A stretch of 64,000 nt of DNA, taken from contig JAEWOH010000050.1 in NCBI GenBank assembly GCA_023460955.1, positions 40,099 through 104,098 of the forward strand. The letters are read 5' to 3'. Below the pieces are notes generated by a model, which made no database searches, was not told where the DNA came from, and saw only the letters and a list, made by a program, of their open reading frames with translations. This DNA comes from Bacillota bacterium (lineage in GTDB: Bacteria; Bacillota; Clostridia; Acetivibrionales; DSM-1351). Positions 43,098 to 51,167 of the stretch are shown piece after piece (position 1 is the first letter of the stretch; each line of letters begins with the position of its first letter). Both the position numbers and the translations under genes were made by a program.

Positions 43098-45452
43098 TTA
43101 TTTCATTACTACAACCACATGGTGAGTTGTTCCTACGTCACATACCGGAATATAATCAACCTCTTTACCGTTAAAAATTATTTTTTCCACTCCGCAGCTG
43201 ACTCTATTGGGATTTTGAACTTCGATATTGTAACAAGCTCCTCTGAATACCCTCATAGCTTTAAAGCCTTGCCATTGTGAAGGAATGCATGGATCTACAA
43301 CAAGCCTGTCGTAATGAGCTCTAACTCCAAGTATGTATTGAGATGCTGCAACCATATTCCATGCCGCTGTACCTGACAGCCAGGAATTCCTTCCCACTCC
43401 GAATTGGGGATGCTCCTTGCCCAATATGTTCTGGCAGTATACATATGGCTCAACTTCGTATAGTTCAGTATCATCATTTCTTCTTGCGGGGAGTATTTGA
43501 GAATAATACTGAAATGCCTTATCGCCATGACCTAACATTATTTCAGATATCATAACCCATGGGTTTGTATGCAGAAATATCCCCCCATTTTCCTTTGCTC
43601 CAGGAGGATAAGTGGTAACTCCGCCCTTGGTATCGTCGTATTCGGTGTATGAAGGATACATGGCAACAATTCCATATTTAGAATTTAAGTACTTGTCTAC
43701 TGACTCCATGCATTTGTGTGCCTTTTCCGAATCAGCTACTTTGCCAAGAACAGCCCATGACTGGGAATTAATAAATATTTTGCCAAAGGTATTTTGCTTA
43801 CTGCCCAAAGGTTGGCCTAAATCATCAAAGGCACGCTTATACCATTCTCCGTCCCAACTACTGAGATTGATTGCGTTTTTCATTTCTTCAAACATTTTTT
43901 GATACTTTTCAGAAAGCTCCTGTTTCCCTAGAAATTCACACAATTCAATCATTTCAAGTGCTGCTCTGCAAAAAAGCATTGATGTGAATACGCTTTCTGC
44001 AATTCCTTTTCCGGTATCCAGGTTCAGAGTATCATTCCAATCTGCCCGGCCAGCAAGGGCTATATTATTGGGGCCTCTGTTGTTAAGTGTAAAGTTGAGT
44101 GCCATATCCAGATGTTCCAGCACTGTTGCCAAAATGGTCTTATCATTATAAAGTACAGACTGGTTCAGGAATTCAAAATCGCCGGTCTCTTTCACATATG
44201 CGTTTACAGCAAGAATCAGCCACAAGTGGTCATCTGAATACCAATCGTACAATTTGACAGGCGCATCTCCCTGACCACCTTCTCCGGTCAGCGGAAAGAA
44301 TAAATGATATGCTCTTCCATCTGTATACTGACACTGTAAAAGCTTAATTATCAGCTCTTTTGCTTCTCCGGGTATTGTATGCATAACTCCAAGTACATCC
44401 TGAGCACTGTCGCGTATACCCATTCCTCTTCCCAATCCAAGCTGATAAAGCGAGACAAAACGTGACCAGTTAAACGTAGTCTTACATTGATACTGATTCC
44501 AGATATTCACAAACAGATTCATATCTTCATCTGGTGTTTCAACACTCAATTTACCGGTAAAGCTGTTCCAGTATTCCTTCAGTCTTTGTAGAGCAGCTCG
44601 TGAATTTTCAGGTGACAAATAATCCTTTATATCAGCTTTTATTTTATTCCTGTCCTCTGCAAAGCCCAGCACAAAAACGATCTCCTTCTCTTCCTTTGCT
44701 GCCAGATCGATATCAATACAAAAGGCTCCGACACCATTCATTCTATATGAAATTGAATTGCTGCAGGAACCTTGTTCCACAGCCAGAGGATTACTTTCTG
44801 AACGGTATTTTCCTATAAATGTCTCCAGATTTGTATCATAACTGCTGACTTTTTCGGCTGTAGCAAAGAAGGCAGCATTATCTTTTATATAATGAGGATA
44901 GTATGTAATAATTCCATCTTCAAATCTGCCCTGGTTTATCTGCTGGACCCAATCAACATTTTGCTGATCCATTATGGCCTGCCAGAAGCAGAACTCCGAA
45001 TAGGCATAAACCTGTAGTTTCTGAGCAGCTGCCCTTGTATTTAATACCTTAAGGTGCCAGATTTCAAAGTCTTTGTTATCGGGTACATAATATGTGACCT
45101 CAGCCACCACTCCCTGATATTCGCCTGTAAGCACCGTATACCCCATACCATGCCGGCAGCTGTAATTGTCAAGCTTTCTCTGTACAGGTTGATAACCTGG
45201 ATTCCAATATTCACCGGTCTCCTTGTTTCGCACATAAATGTATCTTCCGGGTCTGTCCACTGGAATACTATTGTACCTGTAACGTGTAACACGTCTGTTT
45301 TGAGGATCCTTGTGAAAACTGTAGCCCCCTCCGGTGTTTGATACTATTCCGCCATATCCGCCGCTTCCGATGTAATTGATCCAGGGAGTAGGTGTGTCCG
45401 GTCTGGTTACTACATATTCCTTGTTTTTCCGGTCAAAATATCCGTACCTCAT
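43098..45452 (-). CDS. GH94 glycoside phosphorylase, cellobiose-phosphorylase-like
   Basis: 784 residues from ATG 45452 (AAGGAGG six bases upstream). The start MRYGYFDRKNKEYVVTRPD and TPTPWINYIGSGG resemble clostridial cellobiose phosphorylase. The general acid Asp lies in GRADWNDTLNLD; GMGIRDSAQDVLGV, GGIFLHTNPWVMISE and SWLSGTAAWNMVAAS are other GH94 signatures. The enzyme should split cellobiose with phosphate into glucose 1-phosphate and glucose in the cytoplasm. Cellodextrin or other beta-glucoside specificity cannot be ruled out; the length fits cellobiose rather than cellodextrin phosphorylase. It is controlled by the LacI protein next door. Confidence 0.88.
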   Translation of the reverse strand: MRYGYFDRKNKEYVVTRPDTPTPWINYIGSGGYGGIVSNTGGGYSFHKDPQNRRVTRYRYNSIPVDRPGRYIYVRNKETGEYWNPGYQPVQRKLDNYSCRHGMGYTVLTGEYQGVVAEVTYYVPDNKDFEIWHLKVLNTRAAAQKLQVYAYSEFCFWQAIMDQQNVDWVQQINQGRFEDGIITYYPHYIKDNAAFFATAEKVSSYDTNLETFIGKYRSESNPLAVEQGSCSNSISYRMNGVGAFCIDIDLAAKEEKEIVFVLGFAEDRNKIKADIKDYLSPENSRAALQRLKEYWNSFTGKLSVETPDEDMNLFVNIWNQYQCKTTFNWSRFVSLYQLGLGRGMGIRDSAQDVLGVMHTIPGEAKELIIKLLQCQYTDGRAYHLFFPLTGEGGQGDAPVKLYDWYSDDHLWLILAVNAYVKETGDFEFLNQSVLYNDKTILATVLEHLDMALNFTLNNRGPNNIALAGRADWNDTLNLDTGKGIAESVFTSMLFCRAALEMIELCEFLGKQELSEKYQKMFEEMKNAINLSSWDGEWYKRAFDDLGQPLGSKQNTFGKIFINSQSWAVLGKVADSEKAHKCMESVDKYLNSKYGIVAMYPSYTEYDDTKGGVTTYPPGAKENGGIFLHTNPWVMISEIMLGHGDKAFQYYSQILPARRNDDTELYEVEPYVYCQNILGKEHPQFGVGRNSWLSGTAAWNMVAASQYILGVRAHYDRLVVDPCIPSQWQGFKAMRVFRGACYNIEVQNPNRVSCGVEKIIFNGKEVDYIPVCDVGTTHHVVVVMK

Positions 45453-45466
45453 GTTAGCCTCCTTAC

Positions 45467-45488
45467 AGTATGGGAACGTTCCCATACT
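45467..45488. promoter_or_regulatory. LacI operator upstream of GH94 gene
   Basis: A perfect 22-base palindrome centred on GGGAACGTTCCC, lying about three bases before the ribosome site of the phosphorylase gene. The same 12-base core is found before the lacI-type gene at 46561-46572. Confidence 0.85.
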
Positions 45489-45501
45489 TATGATATTTTA
45501 C

Positions 45502-45518
45502 TTTGGGGTAACCCCAAA
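45502..45518 (-). terminator. Small hairpin between LacI gene and GH94 gene
   Basis: TTTGGGG and CCCCAAA (7-bp arms) around a three-base loop lie just after the LacI gene stop. On the minus strand the sequence after it is AT-rich (GTAAAATATC) but without a U-tract, so termination may be partial. Confidence 0.4.
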
Positions 45519-45525
45519 ACTTTAT

Positions 45526-46539
45526 TTATTTGATTTTCCTGCAAGAGGTCCCTTCATATATCTCTGTATCAAAAGTCATAATCCTGGGTTGTGCAGCTTT
45601 ATTGTCTATATTATCTGTTATGAGTTTTATTGCAGCTTCAGCCACCTTATCCATGGGCTGCTTCATTGAGGTTAATCTTATATTTGAAGGAATAAATTGA
45701 AGAAGTTCATAAATATTATCAAAACCTATTATTGAGAAGTCCTGCGGTATAATGATACCTGTTTCGTTTGCTTTTTGTATAACTTCATAGCCTTGGAGAT
45801 CGTTAAAAGTAAATAGTGCTGTCGGAGGCTCACTTAAAGCCAGAAGCTTCTCCGCTGCATAAGCCCCACTGTTTTCTCCAGCCTCTGTAAAAACTACGTA
45901 TTTACTATCATAGTTTATGCCGGCACAATTCAAAGCTTCAATATAGCCGTTCATTCTGTCAACCGCTGCTTTATGGTTCAAATTACCCGTAATATGAGCA
46001 ATCTTTGTATGCCCCAGCTTTATTAAGTATTCAACAGCTCTCCTTGCACCTGAAAAATTGTCAATAATTATGTTATTAACCATAAGATCAGTAAAATGGT
46101 TTTCAATGAGTACCAGAGGAAAATTAATATTAATGACTTTCCTTACAAGCTTTCTGTCCCTGGAATCACTGCCGAATAAAATCAGTCCATCGGCGGCTCC
46201 TCCGGTAAAATGCTGAACATATCTGCTTTTAGAGTCAAAATCATCATTCGAACTACAAAAAACGATATTATAGTTGGAGCAGGCAGCATGTTTTTCTAAC
46301 AAGTTAGCAAGCTGTAAATAAACCGAGGTATTAAATTCATTATATATTACGCCAATAACTCCTGTTTTTCTTGAAACAAGACTTCTCGCTGCTTGATTTG
46401 GTATGTAATTCAGCTTGTCTATTGTCTCAAGCACCAATTTACGGGTATCTTCCCTGACTCCCGATTGGTTATTTATTACTCTTGATACTGTTGTTTTAGA
46501 TACTCCCGCAGCTTTTGCTATATCTATAATGTTTAACAA
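45526..46539 (-). CDS. LacI family transcriptional regulator
   Basis: 337 residues. The N-terminal helix-turn-helix is NIIDIAKAAGVSKTTVSRVIN, with the hinge helix LNYIPNQAARSLVSRKT, and residues 60-337 form a periplasmic-binding-protein-like sugar domain. The start is TTG 46539 with TTGGAGG six bases upstream; an in-frame ATG at 46578 would place the operator inside the coding sequence and is unlikely. It should repress itself and the adjacent GH94 gene through shared GGGAACGTTCCC operators, with a cellobiose-related sugar as possible inducer (inference). Confidence 0.92.
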   Translation of the reverse strand: MLNIIDIAKAAGVSKTTVSRVINNQSGVREDTRKLVLETIDKLNYIPNQAARSLVSRKTGVIGVIYNEFNTSVYLQLANLLEKHAACSNYNIVFCSSNDDFDSKSRYVQHFTGGAADGLILFGSDSRDRKLVRKVININFPLVLIENHFTDLMVNNIIIDNFSGARRAVEYLIKLGHTKIAHITGNLNHKAAVDRMNGYIEALNCAGINYDSKYVVFTEAGENSGAYAAEKLLALSEPPTALFTFNDLQGYEVIQKANETGIIIPQDFSIIGFDNIYELLQFIPSNIRLTSMKQPMDKVAEAAIKLITDNIDNKAAQPRIMTFDTEIYEGTSCRKIK

Positions 46540-46560
46540 AACAACCTCCAAAATATAACA

Positions 46561-46590
46561 GGGAACGTTCCCATCCATGTTTAGATTATA
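46561..46590 (-). promoter_or_regulatory. Promoter -10 and operator of the LacI gene
   Basis: On the minus strand TATAAT (46585-46590) is followed by the operator GGGAACGTTCCC at 46561-46572, which would cover the start of transcription. The -35 box is weak (TTCCGT-like at an 18-base spacing). This supports autorepression. Confidence 0.7.
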
Positions 46591-46669
46591 ACATATTATT
46601 GTTCAGTAACGGAATATAGTTCTATAAAATTACCTACTTCTATGAAAACCTAACATAAAATGAACAAGC

Positions 46670-47467
46670 TTAACGAGTTTGTCTTACTAGTTCATAAATC
46701 ATTATTGCGGCAGCAACAGAGGCATTAAGAGATTCAGCTTTTCCGGGCATGGGTATTCTGACCAGTTTATCAGACATAGCTGCGGTAAGCTCACTTATCC
46801 CGTTTGCTTCGTTACCCACAATAATTGCACTTTTCCCGGTTAAGTCCTCATCATAGTAATTATTCTGTCCCTGCAGGTGTGATGCAATAACCTTGTATCC
46901 ACTGTTTTTAAGAAGCTGAATGGTTTCGCCAATCTCCAGATCCTCTACTATTGGAAGATGAAATACAGAACCCATTGTGGAACGCAGCACCTTAGGAGAA
47001 TAAACGTCAACACAGCCTTTGGTCATTAATACGGCAGATACTCCTGCCGCATCCGCTGTCCTTATTATAGTACCGACATTTCCGGGGTCTTGCAGCCCCT
47101 CCAGTACTATTACAGCTTTTCCGGAGTTTACTGCCTTATGAAGCTCTGTTGTTTGCTTCTTAAGCACTGCCAGAACACCTTGAGGTGACTGTGTGTCAGA
47201 AATCTCCTTAAAGAGCTTGTCCGGAACACAAAAAACATCTGAACAGATTTTTGTGAGCTTAGCAATAACTGTATTTCCTCCATTTACTTTTTCAAGGCTT
47301 TCGGATATAACTGCCCTGTCTATGCTCTGCCCATTATCAATGGCATCATTTACAAATCTTATACCCTCAACGAAATATAGCTTTTGGGCATCCCTGTATT
47401 TTTTCTGATGTAAGGCTTTAATATCTTTAATATTTCCGTTCTGACTGCTTTGAATATAGTTCACCAT
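46670..47467 (-). CDS. TrmH/SpoU family RNA 2'-O-methyltransferase
   Basis: 265 residues. The N-terminal substrate-binding part (KDIKALHQKKYRDAQKLYFVEG) and the SPOUT knot motifs VLEGLQDPGNVGTIIRTADAAG, AIIVGNEANGIS and IPMPGKAESLNASVAAAIMIYE are intact. It should methylate the 2'-O of a ribose in rRNA or tRNA; the exact target is not visible. Next to a TfoX-domain gene. Confidence 0.92.
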   Translation of the reverse strand: MVNYIQSSQNGNIKDIKALHQKKYRDAQKLYFVEGIRFVNDAIDNGQSIDRAVISESLEKVNGGNTVIAKLTKICSDVFCVPDKLFKEISDTQSPQGVLAVLKKQTTELHKAVNSGKAVIVLEGLQDPGNVGTIIRTADAAGVSAVLMTKGCVDVYSPKVLRSTMGSVFHLPIVEDLEIGETIQLLKNSGYKVIASHLQGQNNYYDEDLTGKSAIIVGNEANGISELTAAMSDKLVRIPMPGKAESLNASVAAAIMIYELVRQTR

Positions 47468-47517
47468 TGCCCTCCCAATTTGTTGAATACCTATCCTTTT
47501 TTCATTCTAGCCTTATG

Positions 47518-47772
47518 CTATTTATACCTATTGTAAAATTCCTTCAGTTCTACTTTTACTTCGTCAGACAAATTATGCCACCTGATTCCCTGAATTGCAC
47601 CTTCAAGAGCATATAACCTGTTTATACAAGCAGACGCATCGATACTCTTAATTCTTATCCATGCCTGCCTGCTTCCTGTATTGGCTAATTGTTCACGGGT
47701 AATAATTCCAATTTCATTTAGCTGACGTCCTAATTCTTTACCTATGTTCGGTAGTTTTTCCAATTCACTCAA
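47518..47772 (-). CDS. TfoX C-terminal domain protein
   Basis: 84 residues. LEKLPNIGKELGRQLNEIGI is a helix-hairpin-helix-like start, and RIKSIDASACINRLYALEGAI and the WHNLSDEVKVELKEFY end match the C-terminal domain of TfoX/Sxy proteins. It lacks the N-terminal domain of full-length TfoX. Function in Clostridia is not known; a role in competence is not implied here. Confidence 0.82.
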   Translation of the reverse strand: MSELEKLPNIGKELGRQLNEIGIITREQLANTGSRQAWIRIKSIDASACINRLYALEGAIQGIRWHNLSDEVKVELKEFYNRYK

Positions 47773-47823
47773 AGTAAATTACCTCCGGTTTAGAGTCTGT
47801 AAATTTTTTCAGAATAACTTTAT

Positions 47824-48543
47824 CTATGGTCCCTTACGAAGTAAACCTATTACGCTTTTTATACTCCTGACATCTATATCCAGAAAATTAACAGGCTCAC
47901 TTATGTCCCCAAGATAATGAGCATCTGAAGAATAAATTTTTCCCATTCTTTTTATTGGAGGATAATTTCGAGTCAAGAACTCTTCGTTATATTTATGACT
48001 TATCTCAACACAATCAATATTTATATCCTCCGGAACTGCTCCAAAACTTGTGAGCAGGGAGTACGCCTGCCTGTCAATATGTGCCGGAATAGCACAACCG
48101 GCCAGAGTGTTATGCACAATATCGAATAATTCGTTTATGGTAAGTGCTGCCGAAGTCAGAAGTAATCTTTCTTCAGTACCAATCAACTCATCTTCTTCAT
48201 TTAAAATAAGCTGTTTGCCAAATATCCTCTCATTGTTTTTAACGGAAGGCAGCCTGGAATAAATAATCTGCTGCATTTTCAAAGCACTTTTTATATCAGG
48301 AAAAAGGCACAGCACATGTATTTCTTCAGAGGTTTCCACCTCAATCCCGGGAATAACCATCAGAGGCTTGTTTTCAGCACATATAGTACATGCTTCAGCA
48401 TTTGCACAGGAATTGTGGTCTGTTATTGCAATTATATCCAAACCCTTCAAAATGCTCATGTTAACTATGTTATTTGGGGTCATGTCATTATCCGCACATG
48501 GAGACAATGCAGTATGTATATGCAGATCATAGGCCAGCCTCAA
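47824..48543 (-). CDS. PHP-domain phosphoesterase
   Basis: 239 residues. The metal-binding motifs of the PHP superfamily are visible: DLHIHTALSPC (HxH), AITDHNSCANAEA, PGIEVETSEEIHVLCLF, PAHIDRQAY and YSSDAHYLGD. The protein should be a soluble phosphoesterase, perhaps acting on a nucleotide. It is the last gene of the cluster with two DRTGG proteins, a HATPase and a hydrogenase-like protein, spacing 25 bases. Confidence 0.87.
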   Translation of the reverse strand: MRLAYDLHIHTALSPCADNDMTPNNIVNMSILKGLDIIAITDHNSCANAEACTICAENKPLMVIPGIEVETSEEIHVLCLFPDIKSALKMQQIIYSRLPSVKNNERIFGKQLILNEEDELIGTEERLLLTSAALTINELFDIVHNTLAGCAIPAHIDRQAYSLLTSFGAVPEDINIDCVEISHKYNEEFLTRNYPPIKRMGKIYSSDAHYLGDISEPVNFLDIDVRSIKSVIGLLRKGP

Positions 48544-48568
48544 TTCCCCACCTCCCTGCTAAACTGCT

Positions 48569-48907
48569 TTATAATAGTTTCGCCTCTATAATCCTCCGGC
48601 TTATGTCAAAAGAACTCAATAATGTTGAGATAATGATTATCCCATTTTCGTTGGCTTTTTTCAGTGTAAAATCTTCAACCCTTATTCCTTCAGGAATTAT
48701 AACGCAAGCGACCTCAGTCATAAAGGCAACTGCCGGAACATTAACATTTGTGAGGACAGTAATCCAGGCATCATTTTTCTGAGCATGGGACATTACCCAG
48801 CTCAACAAGTCACATATATAAACATTTCTTACTTGTGTATTTAATCCTGAGGTACTGTCAGTTATCAGTTTTCCGGAAATAATCCCCAGCAAATCATTTA
48901 TATCCAT
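48569..48907 (-). CDS. DRTGG-domain protein (downstream copy)
   Basis: 112 residues, alpha/beta. The opening MDINDLLGIISGKLITDS, the LLSWVMSHAQKNDAWIT centre and VACVIIPEGIRVEDFTLKKA fit the DRTGG-domain fold seen next to hydrogenase and kinase genes. The literal DRTGG residues are not retained. It resembles the second DRTGG gene at 50762-51112 in length and layout, but the two differ in sequence. Role unknown, probably a ligand-sensing partner. Confidence 0.75.
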   Translation of the reverse strand: MDINDLLGIISGKLITDSTSGLNTQVRNVYICDLLSWVMSHAQKNDAWITVLTNVNVPAVAFMTEVACVIIPEGIRVEDFTLKKANENGIIIISTLLSSFDISRRIIEAKLL

Positions 48908-48985
48908 CTTATCTCTCCATACATTTCATATACCTTTATCTAACATTTGATATATTATCTATCAGCTTTAAATTTAAAAACTAAA

Positions 48986-50296
48986 TCATGAACCGGTGTC
49001 CCTTTCCATAACGGGAGGTACTTTGCCTCCCAGTTCCACCATTTCTTCCGCAAGATCCAATATTCTCTGTCTTAATTTGAATATACAGTCGGTTTCATTC
49101 GCTGTTTCTCTGACTATGTCCTCAGCCAAAGCTCTGCAGTTTGGAGCTCCGCATGCTCCGCAGTCCAATCCCGGCAGTCCTGAATATATATTTTCCAGCA
49201 TCTCTAATTTTTCCATTGCTCTCGATATATCCTGATCAAGCTTCATAACAGGCTTGTATTCTACATTTGAAGTCCAAACCAATTCCTCGGAACTTTTTAA
49301 ATCCGTTATTCCTGTATAGCATATCGGAGCTTCTGAAATATGCTTTCTGAGTGTGGTTTTTGCAACAAACCTGTCAGTTACCGTCAAAGGCCCTCCAAGG
49401 CAGCCCCCCGAACAGGAAAGCGCCTCAACGAAGTCTACATCTGTAAGTCGGTCGCTTTCCAACTGGTCAAACAGCTTTATGACATTGTGAATTCCGTCAA
49501 CTGCCAACACCTTGTCGGTTCCCAGAGCGCCGCTCTCTCCACCTGAGTTAGCCCAATCCATTCCCTGGAAACCGGCTTTCGAATAATTTGATTGATTACT
49601 GGGACTACTCAACCTGGAAAGAACCTTTACATAGATATCCTTCATCGATATTACTCCGTCAACGTAGGATTTTTGCTTTTCATAAGGTGATTTTACACTT
49701 GTAACCTTGGCAGGACAGGGAGATATAAAGAAAACACCTATATCCTCATCCGCAATACTCGTTGTCCGAAGCTGCGTTTTTACAATTTTTGCAGCTACCT
49801 CCATAGGTGATTCCAGCTTGACAATTTTATCGATAAGGCTGGGAAACCTTACCTGAATAAGTCTGACAACGCCCGGACAGGCAGAAGAGATCATAGGTTT
49901 TGAAACCTCTGGATTAGCCAGCAGCTGTCGTGTAGCTTCTGTGACTATTTCAGCAGCTCCCGCAACCTCGAATACATGATCAAAGCCAACCTCCTTCAAA
50001 GCATTCAATATATTGTCCCTGGTGTACTTTTTATCAAATTGTCCATAAAACGAAGGTGCCGGAATTGCTACTTTATACTTATAGTTGTTAATAAGTTCAA
50101 GGCTGTCACTAATTGCTGTTTTGGCATGATATGGGCATACGCGTATGCATTCTCCGCAGTCAATGCACCTTTCCTTGATAATTCGAGCCTTCCCTTTTCG
50201 CACTCGTATGGCCTCGGTAGGGCATTTTTTTATGCAATTAGTACAGCCTCTGCACTTGTCCTTATCCAGATTAACAGAATGGAAGTATTCATTCAT
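48986..50296 (-). CDS. [FeFe]-hydrogenase-like iron-sulfur protein, probable sensor
   Basis: 436 residues. Residues 15-55 form a two-[4Fe-4S] ferredoxin domain (CRGCTNCIKKC, CIDCGECIRVC). The hydrogenase large-subunit-like domain (about 75-375) has SSACPGVVRL (Cys140), ISPCPAKV (Cys194) and SCSGGCLGGP (Cys295 and Cys299), the four H-cluster ligand positions. The proton-transfer Cys of the usual TSCCP is Ala139, and the Glu of the second motif is absent. A C-terminal Fe-S domain with DCGACGAPNC follows. Sensory hydrogenases of this group usually cannot evolve H2 at speed, so a regulatory role is likely. Confidence 0.88.
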   Translation of the reverse strand: MNEYFHSVNLDKDKCRGCTNCIKKCPTEAIRVRKGKARIIKERCIDCGECIRVCPYHAKTAISDSLELINNYKYKVAIPAPSFYGQFDKKYTRDNILNALKEVGFDHVFEVAGAAEIVTEATRQLLANPEVSKPMISSACPGVVRLIQVRFPSLIDKIVKLESPMEVAAKIVKTQLRTTSIADEDIGVFFISPCPAKVTSVKSPYEKQKSYVDGVISMKDIYVKVLSRLSSPSNQSNYSKAGFQGMDWANSGGESGALGTDKVLAVDGIHNVIKLFDQLESDRLTDVDFVEALSCSGGCLGGPLTVTDRFVAKTTLRKHISEAPICYTGITDLKSSEELVWTSNVEYKPVMKLDQDISRAMEKLEMLENIYSGLPGLDCGACGAPNCRALAEDIVRETANETDCIFKLRQRILDLAEEMVELGGKVPPVMERDTGS

Positions 50297-50338
50297 AAAA
50301 CCGCCCTCGCTACAAATGAATTTTGTCGGTATTCATAC

Positions 50339-50758
50339 TTAGAAATACACTGTAATAGTTACTTTTGTTCCAATACCTACTTCAGTATATATATCCAGCT
50401 TATCAGCATATTTTTTCATATTTGGGAGTCCCATGCCTGCGCCGAAACCCATTTCTCTGATATTGTCGGAAGCAGTTGAGTATCCCTCTGTCATTGCCAG
50501 CTCAAGATCCGGTATCCCCGGACCGTTATCGATAATATCGACAACTATTCTGTCGGCGCTTATAAGGACTTCTGCCACGCCGCCATTAGCGTGTATAACA
50601 GCATTTATTTCCGCTTCGTACATGGCAATTGCTGCTTTTTTTATCTTATCAGAAGGTGTCCCGAGCTTTGCAAGCATCATTTTAACGCTGCTGGAGGCCT
50701 CGCCTGCTGCCAGAAAATTGTTTGAAGGTATATCGTACTTTAATTTGACTGTATTCAT
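50339..50758 (-). CDS. HATPase_c protein, anti-sigma/RsbW-type
   Basis: 139 residues. The N-box is AMYEAEINAVIHANGG and the ATP-lid motifs are DIIDNGPGIPDLEL and GFGAGMGLPNMKKYAD, as in serine kinases of the SpoIIAB/RsbT type. It lacks sensor or dimerisation domains, so it works as a partner switch. It starts three bases before the stop of the upstream DRTGG gene region and is tightly spaced with the hydrogenase-like gene (42 bases). Confidence 0.88.
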   Translation of the reverse strand: MNTVKLKYDIPSNNFLAAGEASSSVKMMLAKLGTPSDKIKKAAIAMYEAEINAVIHANGGVAEVLISADRIVVDIIDNGPGIPDLELAMTEGYSTASDNIREMGFGAGMGLPNMKKYADKLDIYTEVGIGTKVTITVYF

Positions 50759-50761
50759 TTC

Positions 50762-51112
50762 CTACCTCCCGGCAGAAGACTTTAATCCTGCTTCATATAA
50801 TTTTCCGCAGGCAGGAAACATAGTAAGCCTTGTTGACATCAGGACAATATTTTTATCTTTTGCAAGCTCGATCATACTGTCCAGAGGTTGTTTCCCTCTT
50901 ACGAATATTACTGCCTTGATGTCCATCATTTCAGCTGTTCTTATTACCTGCAGATTTATAAGACCTGTCAATAAAACAACGTTTTCAGTAACATAGGCCA
51001 TAACATCGCTCATAAGGTCTGATCCGCAGGCAGAAGTTACTTCAAAATCCAAACTCTCTTGTCCTGTTAAAACCTGCGCATTTATAGCTGTGGCTATATC
51101 AAGGAGTTTCAT
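50762..51112 (-). CDS. DRTGG-domain protein (upstream copy)
   Basis: 116 residues. The MKLLDIATAINAQVLTGQES start, ACGSDLMSDVMAYVTENVVLLTG and KAVIFVRGKQPLDSMIELAKD fit the DRTGG fold, though the literal DRTGG residues are missing. It is the first gene of the cluster, 55 bases after the TGS/kinase gene and 3 bases before the HATPase gene. Confidence 0.75.
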   Translation of the reverse strand: MKLLDIATAINAQVLTGQESLDFEVTSACGSDLMSDVMAYVTENVVLLTGLINLQVIRTAEMMDIKAVIFVRGKQPLDSMIELAKDKNIVLMSTRLTMFPACGKLYEAGLKSSAGR

Positions 51113-51167
51113 AAGCTCACCTCATACAACATGATTTATTTACGTTTTCCTAAGACTCCGGTGTGTA

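Noticed and set aside
50433..50996. 187-codon plus-strand frame
   Set aside because: Antisense to the HATPase and DRTGG genes, which have clear motifs on the minus strand.
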